Shown here piece by piece: positions 16,807-25,650 of a stretch of DNA of 38,498 bases. Made by a program: the position numbers and the translations under genes. Numbering within the stretch: the stretch's first letter is position 1; each line of letters opens with the position of its first letter. Origin of the DNA: DAOVIY01 sp964513365 (GTDB taxonomy: Bacteria; Patescibacteriota; Minisyncoccia; UBA6257); NCBI GenBank assembly GCA_964513365.1, contig CAZEMH010000004.1, positions 1-38,498 of the forward strand. Reading direction: 5' to 3'. The notes beneath the pieces are model-generated. The model was not told the origin of the DNA, searched no databases, and saw only the letters and a list, made by a program, of their open reading frames with translations.

Positions 16807-18051
16807 ATGAAACAAATTAAAAAAAATAAAAGAGTAAAAAAAATAAAGGTTGTGAGAAAAAAAAGAAAAGTAAGGAAGATTAAGAATTTAAAGAAAGCAA
16901 AGAAAGATAAAAATCCTAAAAAAATCAAGAAAATTAAGAATACTAAAGAAGGAAAAAAGCAGCCAAAAAAAGGAAAAGTGCAGGAAAGAATCAATGCATT
17001 AATTGAAAGAGGTAAATCACGGGGGTTTATTACACAAGACGAAATTTTAAAATATTTTCCCCGCATTGAGTCAAATATTAAGCTTTTGGAAAAACTTTAT
17101 GATTCTTTAGCTGGAGTTAATATTGATGTTGTGGAAAGTGGAGATTTATTAATACTAGATAAAGAAATTTCTGAAAAAGAATTAAAGGATGCTTTAAAGG
17201 TTTCAGGTTCTAAAATATTATCTGGCGCTGTTCAGTCATATTTAAGAGAAATAGGGAAAGTTCCTCTTTTAACTCGCGAAGAAGAAAGAGAATTGGCTAA
17301 AAAAGTTAGCAGTGGAGACGAACAAGCAAGACGAAAGATGATAGAAGCTAATCTTCGTTTAGTTGTTTCTATTGCTAAGCGCTATATCGGAAGAAGTAGA
17401 AATTTAAGTTTGTTAGATTTGATCCAAGAAGGCAATATTGGGCTTTCTAAAGCTGTTGATAAATTTGATTACAAGAGAGGGTTTAAATTTTCTACCTATG
17501 CTACTTGGTGGATTAGGCAAGCAATAACACGTGCTTTAGCTGATCAGGGAAGAACAATTCGTATCCCTGTTCATATGGTTGAAACGATTACTAAATATTT
17601 AAAAACGAGAAGATCATTATCCCAGGCATTAGGAAGAGATCCTTTGCCAGAAGAGATAGCTTCAGAAATGGGAAAAGAAGTTGATGAGATTCTTTATCTT
17701 ATGACAATTTCTCAAAGCACTTCGTCTTTAAACCAACCAGTAGGAGATGAGGATGGCGGTAGCCAGCTTGGAGATTTTATTTCAGATACTAAAACAATTA
17801 CTCCTGATAATCATGCGGCAAGAGAATTATTAAAAAATGAATTAGAAAAAATCATGAATGAGCTGTCTGACAGAGAAAGAGATATTATTAAAATGAGGTT
17901 TGGATTAGAAGATGAAATTACTCATACGTTGGAAGAAGTTGGGAAAGCTTTTGGAGTGACGAGGGAAAGAATTAGGCAGATAGAAGCTAAAACATTGGAA
18001 AAACTTAAAGAACATTCTCAGTCCAGTAGATTAAAGGAGTTTTTAAAATAA
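16807..18051 (+). CDS. rpoD: RNA polymerase primary sigma factor RpoD
   Basis: 414 aa. Residues 1-57 are an exceptionally Lys-rich extension. Then region 1.1 (VQERINALIERGKSRGFIT), region 1.2 (SYLREIGKVPLLTREEE), region 2 with ANLRLVVSIAKRYIGR, LDLIQEGNIGL and FSTYATWWIRQAI (-10 recognition/melting), region 3 (DQGRTIRIPVHMVETI) and region 4 (LSDRERDIIKMRFGL, VTRERIRQIEAKTLEKLK) for the -35. All core motifs are intact, so it should read TTGACA/TATAAT promoters, as seen in this window. It starts 1 nt after the dnaG stop without an SD. The basic tail may bind DNA or RNA. Confidence 0.97.
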   Translation: MKQIKKNKRVKKIKVVRKKRKVRKIKNLKKAKKDKNPKKIKKIKNTKEGKKQPKKGKVQERINALIERGKSRGFITQDEILKYFPRIESNIKLLEKLYDSLAGVNIDVVESGDLLILDKEISEKELKDALKVSGSKILSGAVQSYLREIGKVPLLTREEERELAKKVSSGDEQARRKMIEANLRLVVSIAKRYIGRSRNLSLLDLIQEGNIGLSKAVDKFDYKRGFKFSTYATWWIRQAITRALADQGRTIRIPVHMVETITKYLKTRRSLSQALGRDPLPEEIASEMGKEVDEILYLMTISQSTSSLNQPVGDEDGGSQLGDFISDTKTITPDNHAARELLKNELEKIMNELSDRERDIIKMRFGLEDEITHTLEEVGKAFGVTRERIRQIEAKTLEKLKEHSQSSRLKEFLK

Positions 18052-18058
18052 AAACTAA

Positions 18059-19330
18059 ATGAGTCTATTTAATAAAATTAAAAAGAATTCTTTATTGCGG
18101 AAAACGATTGCTTTTTTAGCTGGCTTAAGGTTTGGTTTTCCAGGGCGCAATCTTACAATCATTGGTATTACAGGAACTACTGGCAAGACGACTACAGCTT
18201 TTATGGTCAAGAATATATTAGAAGCCAATGGTATAAAAACCGGACTAATTAGTACAGCAGGTTATTACATTGGTGATGAAATAATATATCCAAAAGCGCA
18301 TACACCAGGAACAACACCTGATCCATTTTTTCTTCATTTTCTATTAAGAAAAATGGTCAAGAAAGGATTAAAAGTTATAGTGATTGAAGTTTCTTCATTT
18401 GGTTTAATGTATGAACGGGTTTATGGATTAAATTTTTCAGCAGCAGTTTTAACTAATATTTCTTTTAATCATCATATTGCTCTTCATGGCAATATGAATA
18501 ATTATGTTTCAGCGAAATTAAAGCTCTTTCGTGCTTTAAAACCAACATCAATAGCTGTTTTACCAAAAAAAAGCGAATATTTTGACTTGTTTTCTAAAAA
18601 TACGCAAGCCCAAATTTTAAGTTTTGGTTTTGATAAAACTTGTGATTTATGGATGGATATACAAGAAATTACAAAAACAGAGAATAAAGTTATCATTCAT
18701 TACAAAAACGAATCTTTTCCTCTTGATTTACCATTACCAGGACTTTTTAATATCTTTAATGCCTTAGCAGCCATTGGTGCTGTGTATAAATTCTCTTTTA
18801 GCGTGGAAAAATTAAAAAAAGGCCTAGAAAGGTTAAAACGTATTCCTGGGCGATTGGAATACATAGATGGCAAGCAACCTTTTTCTATTATTGTTGATAA
18901 GGCAAATACGCCGGCAGCCTTTTGTGGTATAATAGATTTTATCAAAATTCTAAATCCCAAAAGGAAAATCGCTGTTTATGGGAATTTTGGAGAAAGTCCG
19001 TTAAAAGAAAGAGAAAAATTAGCAGAAATAGCAACAGGTTTTTTTGATTTAACTATTATTACAGAAGATGATCCTCAGGAAGAATCTCCTCAAAGGAGCA
19101 TTAATGATTTTTTGAATTTTGTGAAGAAAAAAAATATCCCTTCAAATAAATACTTATCTTTCTCAAATAGAAGAAAAGCAATTCAAGAAGCAATAAAACA
19201 AGCTAATGATGGAGATTTAATAGTGGTTTTAGGAAGGGGGAATGAAAAAACAATGGATTATGGAATTAAAGTAATGCCTTTTGATGATAGACAGGTGACA
19301 AGAGAGGTGTTGAAGGAACAAGGATATTAG
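18059..19330 (+). CDS. murE: MurE-like Mur ligase, short form
   Basis: 423 aa. ATP-dependent ligase of the Mur family, adding the third stem amino acid if it is a true MurE. ATP loop GTTGKTT (39-45), HTPGTTPDP as in MurE, FNHHIALHGNMNNYVSAK (the H/N/K region; MurE has DHLDYHG), and a C-terminal domain ending GRGNEKTMDY and FDDRQVTREVL. It lacks the separate N-terminal UDP-binding domain of typical MurE (about 480-500 aa). The position equivalent to the meso-DAP motif DNPR reads TEDDPQEE (335-342), so the added amino acid cannot be told from this. The symbol is by similarity; it could be another Mur-type ligase such as a MurT-like enzyme. Confidence 0.8.
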   Translation: MSLFNKIKKNSLLRKTIAFLAGLRFGFPGRNLTIIGITGTTGKTTTAFMVKNILEANGIKTGLISTAGYYIGDEIIYPKAHTPGTTPDPFFLHFLLRKMVKKGLKVIVIEVSSFGLMYERVYGLNFSAAVLTNISFNHHIALHGNMNNYVSAKLKLFRALKPTSIAVLPKKSEYFDLFSKNTQAQILSFGFDKTCDLWMDIQEITKTENKVIIHYKNESFPLDLPLPGLFNIFNALAAIGAVYKFSFSVEKLKKGLERLKRIPGRLEYIDGKQPFSIIVDKANTPAAFCGIIDFIKILNPKRKIAVYGNFGESPLKEREKLAEIATGFFDLTIITEDDPQEESPQRSINDFLNFVKKKNIPSNKYLSFSNRRKAIQEAIKQANDGDLIVVLGRGNEKTMDYGIKVMPFDDRQVTREVLKEQGY

Positions 19331-19404
19331 CTGGGGCAAGTTAACGCAAATATATTTATGCATTAATTGGAAATTAAAATTGACAGATCGAATATTATAA
19401 AATT

Positions 19405-21330
19405 ATGGATTCAAAAGAATTAAGAAAGAAGTTTTTGAAGTTTTTTGAAGAAAGAGGGCATAAAATAATTCCTTCTGCTTCTTTAATTCCTCAAAACGAT
19501 TCAACAACTTTATTTACTGGTTCAGGTATGCAGCCTTTAGTACCATATTTGATGGGAGAGCCACATCCTGAAGGCAAACGGTTGGTGAATATTCAAAAAT
19601 CATTTCGTGCTGAAGATATTGAAGAAGTAGGTGACAACCGTCATACTACTTTTTTTGAAATGTTGGGGAATTGGTCATTGGGCGACTATTTTAAAAAAGA
19701 ACAATTGAACTGGTTGTTTGAATTTTTGGTAAAAGAAATAAAATTAGACCCTGAAAGAATCTATGTTACTGTTTTTCGGGGTAATAAAGAAATTGGTATT
19801 GGCAAGGATTCAGAATCTGTTCAGATTTGGAAAGATATTTTTAAAAAAAACGGAATTGAAGCTAATGATATAGATTATTCTGAGAAATATGGGTTTAAAG
19901 GAGGACGTATTTTTTATTATGACGAAACTAAAAATTGGTGGTCGCGTTCAGGAATTCCAGCCAATATGCCGATAGGAGAAATTGGAGGGCCAGATAGTGA
20001 AATTTTTTATGATTTAGGAGAAGAATTAAAGCGCCATGAAAATTCTAAATGGCGTAATCAACCTTGCCATGTTAATTGTAATTGTGGGCGTTTTATTGAA
20101 ATTGGTAACAGCGTTTTTATAGAATTTATTCGTTCTAAAAAAGGATTTGAGCCTTTACCGCAAAAGAACGTAGATTTTGGCGGTGGCTTGGAAAGAATTA
20201 GTATGGTAACGCAAGGTAAAAATAATATCTTTAAGACAGATTTATTCATCAATATTATTAAAAAAATTGAAGAACTGTCAGGTAAAAAATATGAAGACAA
20301 TATACAGTCATTTGAAATTATTGCAGATCATTTAAAGGCAGCAACTTTTATTATGGGTGATGATAAAGGAATAGTTCCTTCAAATGTTGATCAAGGGTAT
20401 ATAGTTCGCAGGTTAATCAGAAGAGCTATTCGTTATGGTCGGCAAATAGATATTGAACAAAAATTCTGGACTAAGCAAATAGCAAAAGTCATAATTGACG
20501 ATTATGAATTAATTTATCCTGAATTAATCCGTAATCTTGAATTTATAATGGACAATTTAGAAAAAGAAGAAATTAAATTTAGCAAAACATTAGAGAAGGG
20601 GTTAAAAGAATTAGAAAAATTATTTAGTAATTACAAAGGTGATTTTAAGAAATTTGCTTTAGATGAGAAACATTTGTTTTTTAATTTTTATCAGACTTAT
20701 GGTTTTCCCTTTGAATTAATCATCGAAGAAATAAATAAAAAAAGGATTCAGTATGGTGGAGTTCCTATACCAAAAGATATAGAAGAACATTTCTTACAAT
20801 TATTTCAGGAAGATTATAAAAAGCATCAAGAGATTTCCAGAACTGCCGCTGCTGGTAAATTTAAAGGCGGATTAGCTGACACTTCTGATGAAACAAAAAA
20901 GCTTCATACTGCTTGCCATCTTCTTTTAGCTGCTTTGAAAAAAGTATTAGGAGATCATGTTGAACAAAAAGGTTCAAATATTACTGCAGAACGTCTTCGT
21001 TTTGATTTTTCTCATGCTGAGAAACTTACCAATGAGCAAAAAGCAATGGTTGAAAAGATAGTAAATAAAGCAATTCAAAAGAATCTGCCAGTATCTTTTG
21101 AAGAGATGTCATTAAAAAATGCTAAAGAACAAGGAGCAACTGGAGTTTTTGAGTCAAAATATGGAGAAAAAGTAAAAGTTTATACGATTGGTGGAAAAAA
21201 CGATATTTTTTCAAAAGAAATTTGCGGAGGTCCTCATGCAAAATATACTGGCGAATTAGGACATTTTAGGATTATCAAAGAGGAATCATCAAGCGCTGGA
21301 ATTAGAAGAATAAAAGCAATTTTGGAATAA
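19405..21330 (+). CDS. alaS: Alanyl-tRNA synthetase, short form
   Basis: 641 aa versus about 870 in E. coli. Class II catalytic core at the N-terminus (FFEERGHKIIPSASL, TGSGMQPLVPYLMG, FFEMLGNWSLGDYFK), the tRNA-recognition middle domain (QGYIVRRLIRRAIRYG), then the editing domain with zinc ligands H501, H505 (HTACH) and C607, H611 (CGGPH). The protein stops right after GIRRIKAILE, so the DHHA1/C-Ala part is absent. Charging and Ser/Gly editing should be retained; the domain that helps both modules hold tRNA is missing. No split second gene follows. No SD is seen. Confidence 0.95.
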   Translation: MDSKELRKKFLKFFEERGHKIIPSASLIPQNDSTTLFTGSGMQPLVPYLMGEPHPEGKRLVNIQKSFRAEDIEEVGDNRHTTFFEMLGNWSLGDYFKKEQLNWLFEFLVKEIKLDPERIYVTVFRGNKEIGIGKDSESVQIWKDIFKKNGIEANDIDYSEKYGFKGGRIFYYDETKNWWSRSGIPANMPIGEIGGPDSEIFYDLGEELKRHENSKWRNQPCHVNCNCGRFIEIGNSVFIEFIRSKKGFEPLPQKNVDFGGGLERISMVTQGKNNIFKTDLFINIIKKIEELSGKKYEDNIQSFEIIADHLKAATFIMGDDKGIVPSNVDQGYIVRRLIRRAIRYGRQIDIEQKFWTKQIAKVIIDDYELIYPELIRNLEFIMDNLEKEEIKFSKTLEKGLKELEKLFSNYKGDFKKFALDEKHLFFNFYQTYGFPFELIIEEINKKRIQYGGVPIPKDIEEHFLQLFQEDYKKHQEISRTAAAGKFKGGLADTSDETKKLHTACHLLLAALKKVLGDHVEQKGSNITAERLRFDFSHAEKLTNEQKAMVEKIVNKAIQKNLPVSFEEMSLKNAKEQGATGVFESKYGEKVKVYTIGGKNDIFSKEICGGPHAKYTGELGHFRIIKEESSSAGIRRIKAILE

Positions 21331-21351
21331 ATTGTTTTTTTATGATATACT
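21322..21351 (+). promoter_or_regulatory. Putative extended -10 promoter
   Basis: TTGGAA (21322-21327), 18-bp spacer, TATACT (21346-21351) preceded by TG at 21343-21344, giving an extended -10. It overlaps the alaS stop. Transcription would start near 21358, downstream of the TTG at 21332, so ATG 21368 is the likely start of the next gene. Confidence 0.5.
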
Positions 21352-21367
21352 AAAAAAATATACAACA

Positions 21368-22750
21368 ATGAAAAATAACCAAAAAAAGAAAAGAAAAGTC
21401 AAAGATATTTTTTTACCTCACGAATTAAATAATTATTCGTCTGATAAAAAACAAATTGAAACATCAGAAGTTCCAATTCGTTTTATTGATAAATCAGAAG
21501 GCGAGAGGAAAATTGAAGACACTAAAGAGGAGGAAAGCATTACAGTAATTGCTCCTGTTTTAAAAGAAAAATTAACTAAAAAAGAAAAAGTAGTAGACAA
21601 AAAATTCAAAATACTTTTAGGCATATTTTTCTCTTTAGTTGCTTTTTACTATTTAGGATTTGTTTTATTGGCTAAAGCAGAAGTTAATATAACTACAAAA
21701 AAGATGGAAATGCCTTTTTCAGGAACTGTTTTAGTTGATAGAAATGTTTTTGCGACAAGCTTTAATCAAGCTGTTATTCCTGGAAATTTATTTGTTTTTA
21801 AAGCAGATGAAACTCAAGAATTTTCCAGTACTGGCCAGGGAAAAGATGAAAGAAAAGCTAAAGGCATAATTACAATTTACAATAATTATTCTACTTCTCC
21901 TCAGATATTAGTGGCTACAACGCGTTTTGAAACTCCGGACAATAAAATATTCCGTTTAGATTCCCGTATTGTTATTCCCGGAGCTAGTACTAAAAATGGG
22001 AAGCTTATACCATCTACTATTGATGTAAAAGTTACTGCTGACAAACCAGGGCCAGAATATAACATTGAAGCTTGTAATTTACCTGATTGTAAATTCACTA
22101 TTCCAGGATTTGAAGGAACATCAAAATTTAAAGGTTTTTATGGGATTTCTACTAAGGCAATGACTGGTGGAACTGCTGGTTCTGTTCCATTGATAACATC
22201 AGATGATTTAAAAAATGCAGAAGAAGTAATTCTTCAAAAAGTTATGGATTCTATTGAACAAGATTTACAAAATAAAATTCCTAAAGAATTGAAGGTTTTA
22301 CCAGAAGCAAAAAGCGGAATAAAAATTACCAATGTGGATAGTGACGCTAAAACAGGGGATTATAGAGAAAAATTTACAGTAACTGCTGAAGGGGAAGTTA
22401 GTATAATAGCGTTTAATGAGAATGATGTTATTGAGTATATACAAGCTATACAAAATCAAGATAAAGATGAAAATTATGAATATTGCCAAAAGCCAGAATT
22501 AGAGTATTCAGAATTTAAAGCTGATTTTAATAAAGGTACGTTAAGAATGTTGATCAATGCAAAGCAAACTGTGTGTCATAAATTATCTTCAGATGAAATA
22601 AAGAAAACTATTATTGGTAAAAATAGGAAAGAGCTGGACGAGATTTTTGAAAACAACCCTGGCATAAAAGAAGTAGAGGTAAAGCTGTGGCCGTTATGGA
22701 TAAGGAAAGTTCCAAATTCTTTGAAGAAAATTAATGTTTTTATTGACTAA
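21368..22750 (+). CDS. Membrane-anchored baseplate-J-like protein, function unknown
   Basis: 460 aa from ATG 21368. Residues 1-80 are charged and cytoplasmic (MKNNQKKKRKVKDIFLPHEL). A single helix lies at 81-102, followed by a large external beta-rich domain. The region KAKGIITIYNNYSTSPQIL ... FRLDSRIVIPGAS resembles baseplate-J-like proteins found widely in CPR genomes. Three external cysteines fall in NIEACNLPDC and YEYCQKP, plus one in QTVCHKL. The end reads VEVKLWPLWIRKVPNSLKKINVFID, which looks like a conserved terminal block. It is a single gene with its own promoter between alaS and the ribosomal operon; no phage-tail neighbours exist. Function is not known. Confidence 0.65.
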   Translation: MKNNQKKKRKVKDIFLPHELNNYSSDKKQIETSEVPIRFIDKSEGERKIEDTKEEESITVIAPVLKEKLTKKEKVVDKKFKILLGIFFSLVAFYYLGFVLLAKAEVNITTKKMEMPFSGTVLVDRNVFATSFNQAVIPGNLFVFKADETQEFSSTGQGKDERKAKGIITIYNNYSTSPQILVATTRFETPDNKIFRLDSRIVIPGASTKNGKLIPSTIDVKVTADKPGPEYNIEACNLPDCKFTIPGFEGTSKFKGFYGISTKAMTGGTAGSVPLITSDDLKNAEEVILQKVMDSIEQDLQNKIPKELKVLPEAKSGIKITNVDSDAKTGDYREKFTVTAEGEVSIIAFNENDVIEYIQAIQNQDKDENYEYCQKPELEYSEFKADFNKGTLRMLINAKQTVCHKLSSDEIKKTIIGKNRKELDEIFENNPGIKEVEVKLWPLWIRKVPNSLKKINVFID

Positions 22751-22782
22751 AATCAGTTATTTTGATAAACTAATAACGCTTT

Positions 22783-23019
22783 ATGGTACAGAAACAAGAA
22801 AGTGAACGCAGAGAAACTAGCCGCAAAGAGGGGATTGTAACCGAATCTTTGCGTAATGCAATATTTAAAGTGCGTTTAGACGGAGAAGATAATGAGATAT
22901 TAGCTCATTTAGCTGGTAAGCTTCGTCTTCACCACATTAAAATTCTTCCAGGTGATAGAGTTGTAATAGAACAGTCACCTTATGATTCTAGCCGTGGTCG
23001 CATTGTTTATCGGCTATAA
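22783..23019 (+). CDS. infA: Translation initiation factor IF-1
   Basis: 78 aa with a 10-residue basic/acidic N-terminal extension over the usual 72. OB-fold signatures: GIVTESLRNAIFKVRLDG, ILAHLAGKLRLHHIKILPGDRVVIE and the final DSSRGRIVYRL. It binds the ribosomal A site during initiation. It heads the conserved infA-rpmJ-rpsM-rpsK-rpsD-rpoA-rplQ cluster, the tail of the bacterial spc/alpha operons. No SD precedes the ATG. Confidence 0.95.
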   Translation: MVQKQESERRETSRKEGIVTESLRNAIFKVRLDGEDNEILAHLAGKLRLHHIKILPGDRVVIEQSPYDSSRGRIVYRL

Positions 23020-23037
23020 ACCGACTATATTTTAAAT

Positions 23038-23151
23038 ATGAAAGTAAAAGCATCAGTAAAAAAGATTTGTAGGAATTGTAAAATAGTTCGACGAAAAGGT
23101 CGTGTGTATGTTATTTGTTCAACTCCTAAACATAAACAACGTCAAGGTTAA
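23038..23151 (+). CDS. rpmJ: 50S ribosomal protein L36
   Basis: 37 aa, exactly the usual length; read directly from the DNA because it is very short. MKVKASVKKICRNCKIV, then VYVICSTPKHKQRQG. Zinc ligands C11, C14, C27 and H32 are all present, so it is the zinc-binding form. It binds the large-subunit rRNA. It lies between infA and rpsM as in most bacteria. Confidence 0.95.
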   Translation: MKVKASVKKICRNCKIVRRKGRVYVICSTPKHKQRQG

Positions 23152-23201
23152 TATATTTGAATGTTTTTTTGTTTACAAATTTTAAAGATAAGTTAATTTA
23201 A

Positions 23202-23594
23202 ATGGCCAGATTCTTAGGTATAAATATTCCAGATGATAAAAATATAAATATTGCCCTTACATATATTTATGGAATAGGGCGTTCTTTATCTGAAAAACTT
23301 TTAAAAGAGGCTAATATTGATTTTAGTAAAAGAACCAAAGAATTAAGTGTTTCTGAATTAAATTCTTTAAAAGAATTAATAGAAAAAAACAAGATAAAAA
23401 TAGAAGGTGATTTGAGAAGAGATCTGAGGACGAATATAAAACGCCTTATAGATGTCAATTCTTATCGCGGAATGAGGCATACAAAAAAATTACCATTGAG
23501 AGGGCAGAGGACAAAAACAAATTCTCGTACAGTTAGGGGAAATGTGCGAAGGACAGTTGGTTCTGGAAAAAAGAAAGCCCCAACAGCAAAGTAA
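23202..23594 (+). CDS. rpsM: 30S ribosomal protein S13
   Basis: 130 aa. Head protein of the small subunit that contacts P-site tRNA and 50S bridges. N-terminal ARFLGINIPDDKNINIALTY with the helix-two-turn-helix (IYGIGRSLSEKLL), and the C-terminal YRGMRHTKKLPLRGQRTKTN block with basic tail. A slightly long middle helix makes it longer than E. coli S13 (118 aa). Start by homology; no SD. Confidence 0.96.
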   Translation: MARFLGINIPDDKNINIALTYIYGIGRSLSEKLLKEANIDFSKRTKELSVSELNSLKELIEKNKIKIEGDLRRDLRTNIKRLIDVNSYRGMRHTKKLPLRGQRTKTNSRTVRGNVRRTVGSGKKKAPTAK

Positions 23595-23618
23595 AATTAA
23601 AAATATTAAATTTGAGAC

Positions 23619-24062
23619 ATGGGTAAAAAGCGAGTTATTACTAAATCAGGTGAAGATACAGATAAAATTAATCAAAAAATATCTTCCAATAAGGCTAAAG
23701 GCCCTTCTAAAAAACATTTAGAAATTGGCAGAGTTTATATCCAAGCTTCATATAATAATACGAGAGTGTCGCTTACTGATTTAAAAGGCGGCCTTGTTGC
23801 ATGGTCCTCAGCTGGATCTTTAGGTTTTAGAGGGCCTAAAAAAGCCACTGCTTTTGCTGCTTCAAAAGTAGTCGCAACTTTAATGGAAAAAGTAAAAAGA
23901 GTTGGATTAAAAACCGTTGAAATTTATGTAAAAGGGATTGGTGGTGGCAGAGAAACAGCAATTCGTTCATTAGTTAATCAAGGGCTTGATATTGTTTTAA
24001 TAAAAGACATAACGCCAATACCACATAATGGCCCTCGGCCTCCAAAAGTAAGGAGAGTTTAA
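23619..24062 (+). CDS. rpsK: 30S ribosomal protein S11
   Basis: 147 aa, with an extra N-terminal 35 residues rich in Lys and Asp before the conserved core (GRVYIQASYNNTRVSLTD). Core signatures WSSAGSLGFRGPKKATAFAA, VKGIGGGRETAIRSL and the C-terminal DITPIPHNGPRPPKVRRV are intact. S11 lines the platform near the mRNA exit and the anti-SD helix. The extension is of interest given that most genes here lack SD sequences. Confidence 0.96.
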   Translation: MGKKRVITKSGEDTDKINQKISSNKAKGPSKKHLEIGRVYIQASYNNTRVSLTDLKGGLVAWSSAGSLGFRGPKKATAFAASKVVATLMEKVKRVGLKTVEIYVKGIGGGRETAIRSLVNQGLDIVLIKDITPIPHNGPRPPKVRRV

Positions 24063-24075
24063 AAATTAATATATT

Positions 24076-24693
24076 ATGCTAGAAGACAAATGTAAAAAAT
24101 GTAGAGCAGTCGGAGAAAAATTGTTTTTAAAAGGAGAAAGATGTTTTACTCCTAAGTGTGCTTTGATAAGAAGAGGAATTAGAACTTTAGGAAAAGGCAG
24201 AAGAAGAAAAACATTAACTTCATATGGAAAACAATTATCAGAAAAACAGAAAGTGAAGTTATCATATGGAATAAGAGAAAAACAATTCCAGCGATATTTT
24301 AAGATGGCATCAAAAAAGAAAGTTTCTACTTCAGACGCTTTAGCTCAGTTAGTAGAGAATCGTTTTGATAATACAGTGTTTCGTTTGGGGTTTGCAGTTT
24401 CAAGGACAATGGCTAGGCATTTAACAACTCATGGGCACTTCTTTTTAAATGGAAAAAGACATGATATTCCTTCTACAATTTTGAAAAAAGGCGATGTTAT
24501 TTCTATTAGGCCGCAAAGTAATAGTAAAGCACCTTTTAAAGATATTAAAGAGAGATTAAAAAAATACACCCCTCCAAAACACCTTAAGTTGGATATGAAC
24601 AAAATGGAAGGGGAAGTTATAGCAGATCCTAATTTAGAAGAATTGCAATTACCTTTTGATTTTACTTCAATCGTAGAATTTTATAGCAGATAA
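24076..24693 (+). CDS. rpsD: 30S ribosomal protein S4
   Basis: 205 aa, the usual size. Primary 16S rRNA-binding and assembly protein. Zinc-binding version: C6, C9, C23 and C28 (CKKC...CFTPKC). S4 RNA-binding domain with LENR-type region VENRFDNTVFRLGFAVSRTMARHLTTHGHFFLNG. The end LPFDFTSIVEFYSR is the normal S4 terminus. S4 often autoregulates this operon; no leader structure was recognised here. Confidence 0.96.
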   Translation: MLEDKCKKCRAVGEKLFLKGERCFTPKCALIRRGIRTLGKGRRRKTLTSYGKQLSEKQKVKLSYGIREKQFQRYFKMASKKKVSTSDALAQLVENRFDNTVFRLGFAVSRTMARHLTTHGHFFLNGKRHDIPSTILKKGDVISIRPQSNSKAPFKDIKERLKKYTPPKHLKLDMNKMEGEVIADPNLEELQLPFDFTSIVEFYSR

Positions 24694-24718
24694 AAAAATA
24701 ATTTAAAATTTTTATACT

Positions 24719-25645
24719 ATGTTTCATTTACCTTCTTCAATAAAAATTATTGAGCAAGAAAAAAACTATGGAAAATTTGAGATAGAAGGCTTGTATCCTG
24801 GTTATGGAGTAACTATTGGCAATGCTTTAAGGCGTGTTCTCCTCTCTTCCATAGAAGGCGCAGCAGTAACATCTTTTAAAATCAAGGGAGTTCATCATGA
24901 ATTTTCTACCATTAATCATGTTGCTGATACAGTTTTGGATATTATGCTTAATTTAAAACAATTAAGAATAAAATTACACAGTAACGAACCTCAGACTTTA
25001 AAATTAAAGGTTGATGGCGAGAAAAAAATATCTGCTAAAGATTTTGAAGCCAATCCAATGGTGGATATAATGAATCCTGATCTATATATTACAGAAATTA
25101 CAGACAAAAAAGGAAAAATAGAAATGGAGGTGATAGTAGAAAAAGGCTTAGGTTATTCACAAGTAGAAGAGCGCAAAGAGGAGAAAATACCAATAGGCAC
25201 TATTGCTGTTGATGCTATTTTTTCTCCAATTAGGAAAGTTAATTTTCAAGTAGAAAATATGAGGGTTGGAGAAAAAACTGATTACAATCGTTTGATTCTT
25301 TCTATTGAAACTGATGGATCTGTTTCTCCAGAAGAGGCTTTAAACAAGGCATCTACAATTTTAAAAGATCATTTTACGAATATTGAAGAACAGTTTCTCC
25401 CAGAAGTAAAAAAAGAAAAAAAAGTATCTTCAAAAAAAGAAGACAAAGAACCAAAAGATATCCTTATAGAGGAATTGGATTTAGGGGCTCGAACAAAAAA
25501 AGCTTTGATAAATAATGGCGTTAAGACATTGGCTGGTTTATTGAGGTATAGCGAAGAAACTTTATCAACTATGGATGGTCTAGGCAAAAAATCCTTAGAA
25601 GAAATAAAAGCAATTCTTAAAAATTTAAAATATACATTAAAATAA
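24719..25645 (+). CDS. rpoA: RNA polymerase alpha subunit
   Basis: 308 aa. Assembly platform of RNA polymerase. N-terminal domain: FEIEGLYPGYGVTIGNALRRVLLSSIEGAAVTSFKIKGV is conserved here in pieces, with HEFSTINHVADTVLDIMLNLKQ. A Lys/Glu-rich linker (about 225-245) joins the C-terminal domain (LDLGARTKKALINNGVKTLAG ... GLGKKSLEEIK), which contacts UP elements and activators. It is complete, slightly shorter than E. coli (329 aa). It lies in the canonical rpsD-rpoA-rplQ order. Confidence 0.97.
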   Translation: MFHLPSSIKIIEQEKNYGKFEIEGLYPGYGVTIGNALRRVLLSSIEGAAVTSFKIKGVHHEFSTINHVADTVLDIMLNLKQLRIKLHSNEPQTLKLKVDGEKKISAKDFEANPMVDIMNPDLYITEITDKKGKIEMEVIVEKGLGYSQVEERKEEKIPIGTIAVDAIFSPIRKVNFQVENMRVGEKTDYNRLILSIETDGSVSPEEALNKASTILKDHFTNIEEQFLPEVKKEKKVSSKKEDKEPKDILIEELDLGARTKKALINNGVKTLAGLLRYSEETLSTMDGLGKKSLEEIKAILKNLKYTLK

Positions 25646-25650
25646 ATTAG

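Noticed and set aside
19380..19385. TTGACA before alaS
   Set aside because: The start codon is only 19 bp further on and TATA boxes are at 8-10 bp spacing.
19331..19404. tRNA gene in the gap before alaS (74 nt) or in other gaps
   Set aside because: No acceptor stem, T-loop or cloverleaf pairing could be drawn.
21332..21367. TTG start for the J-like gene
   Set aside because: Lies upstream of the predicted transcript start at an extended -10 promoter; ATG 21368 begins a normal basic head.
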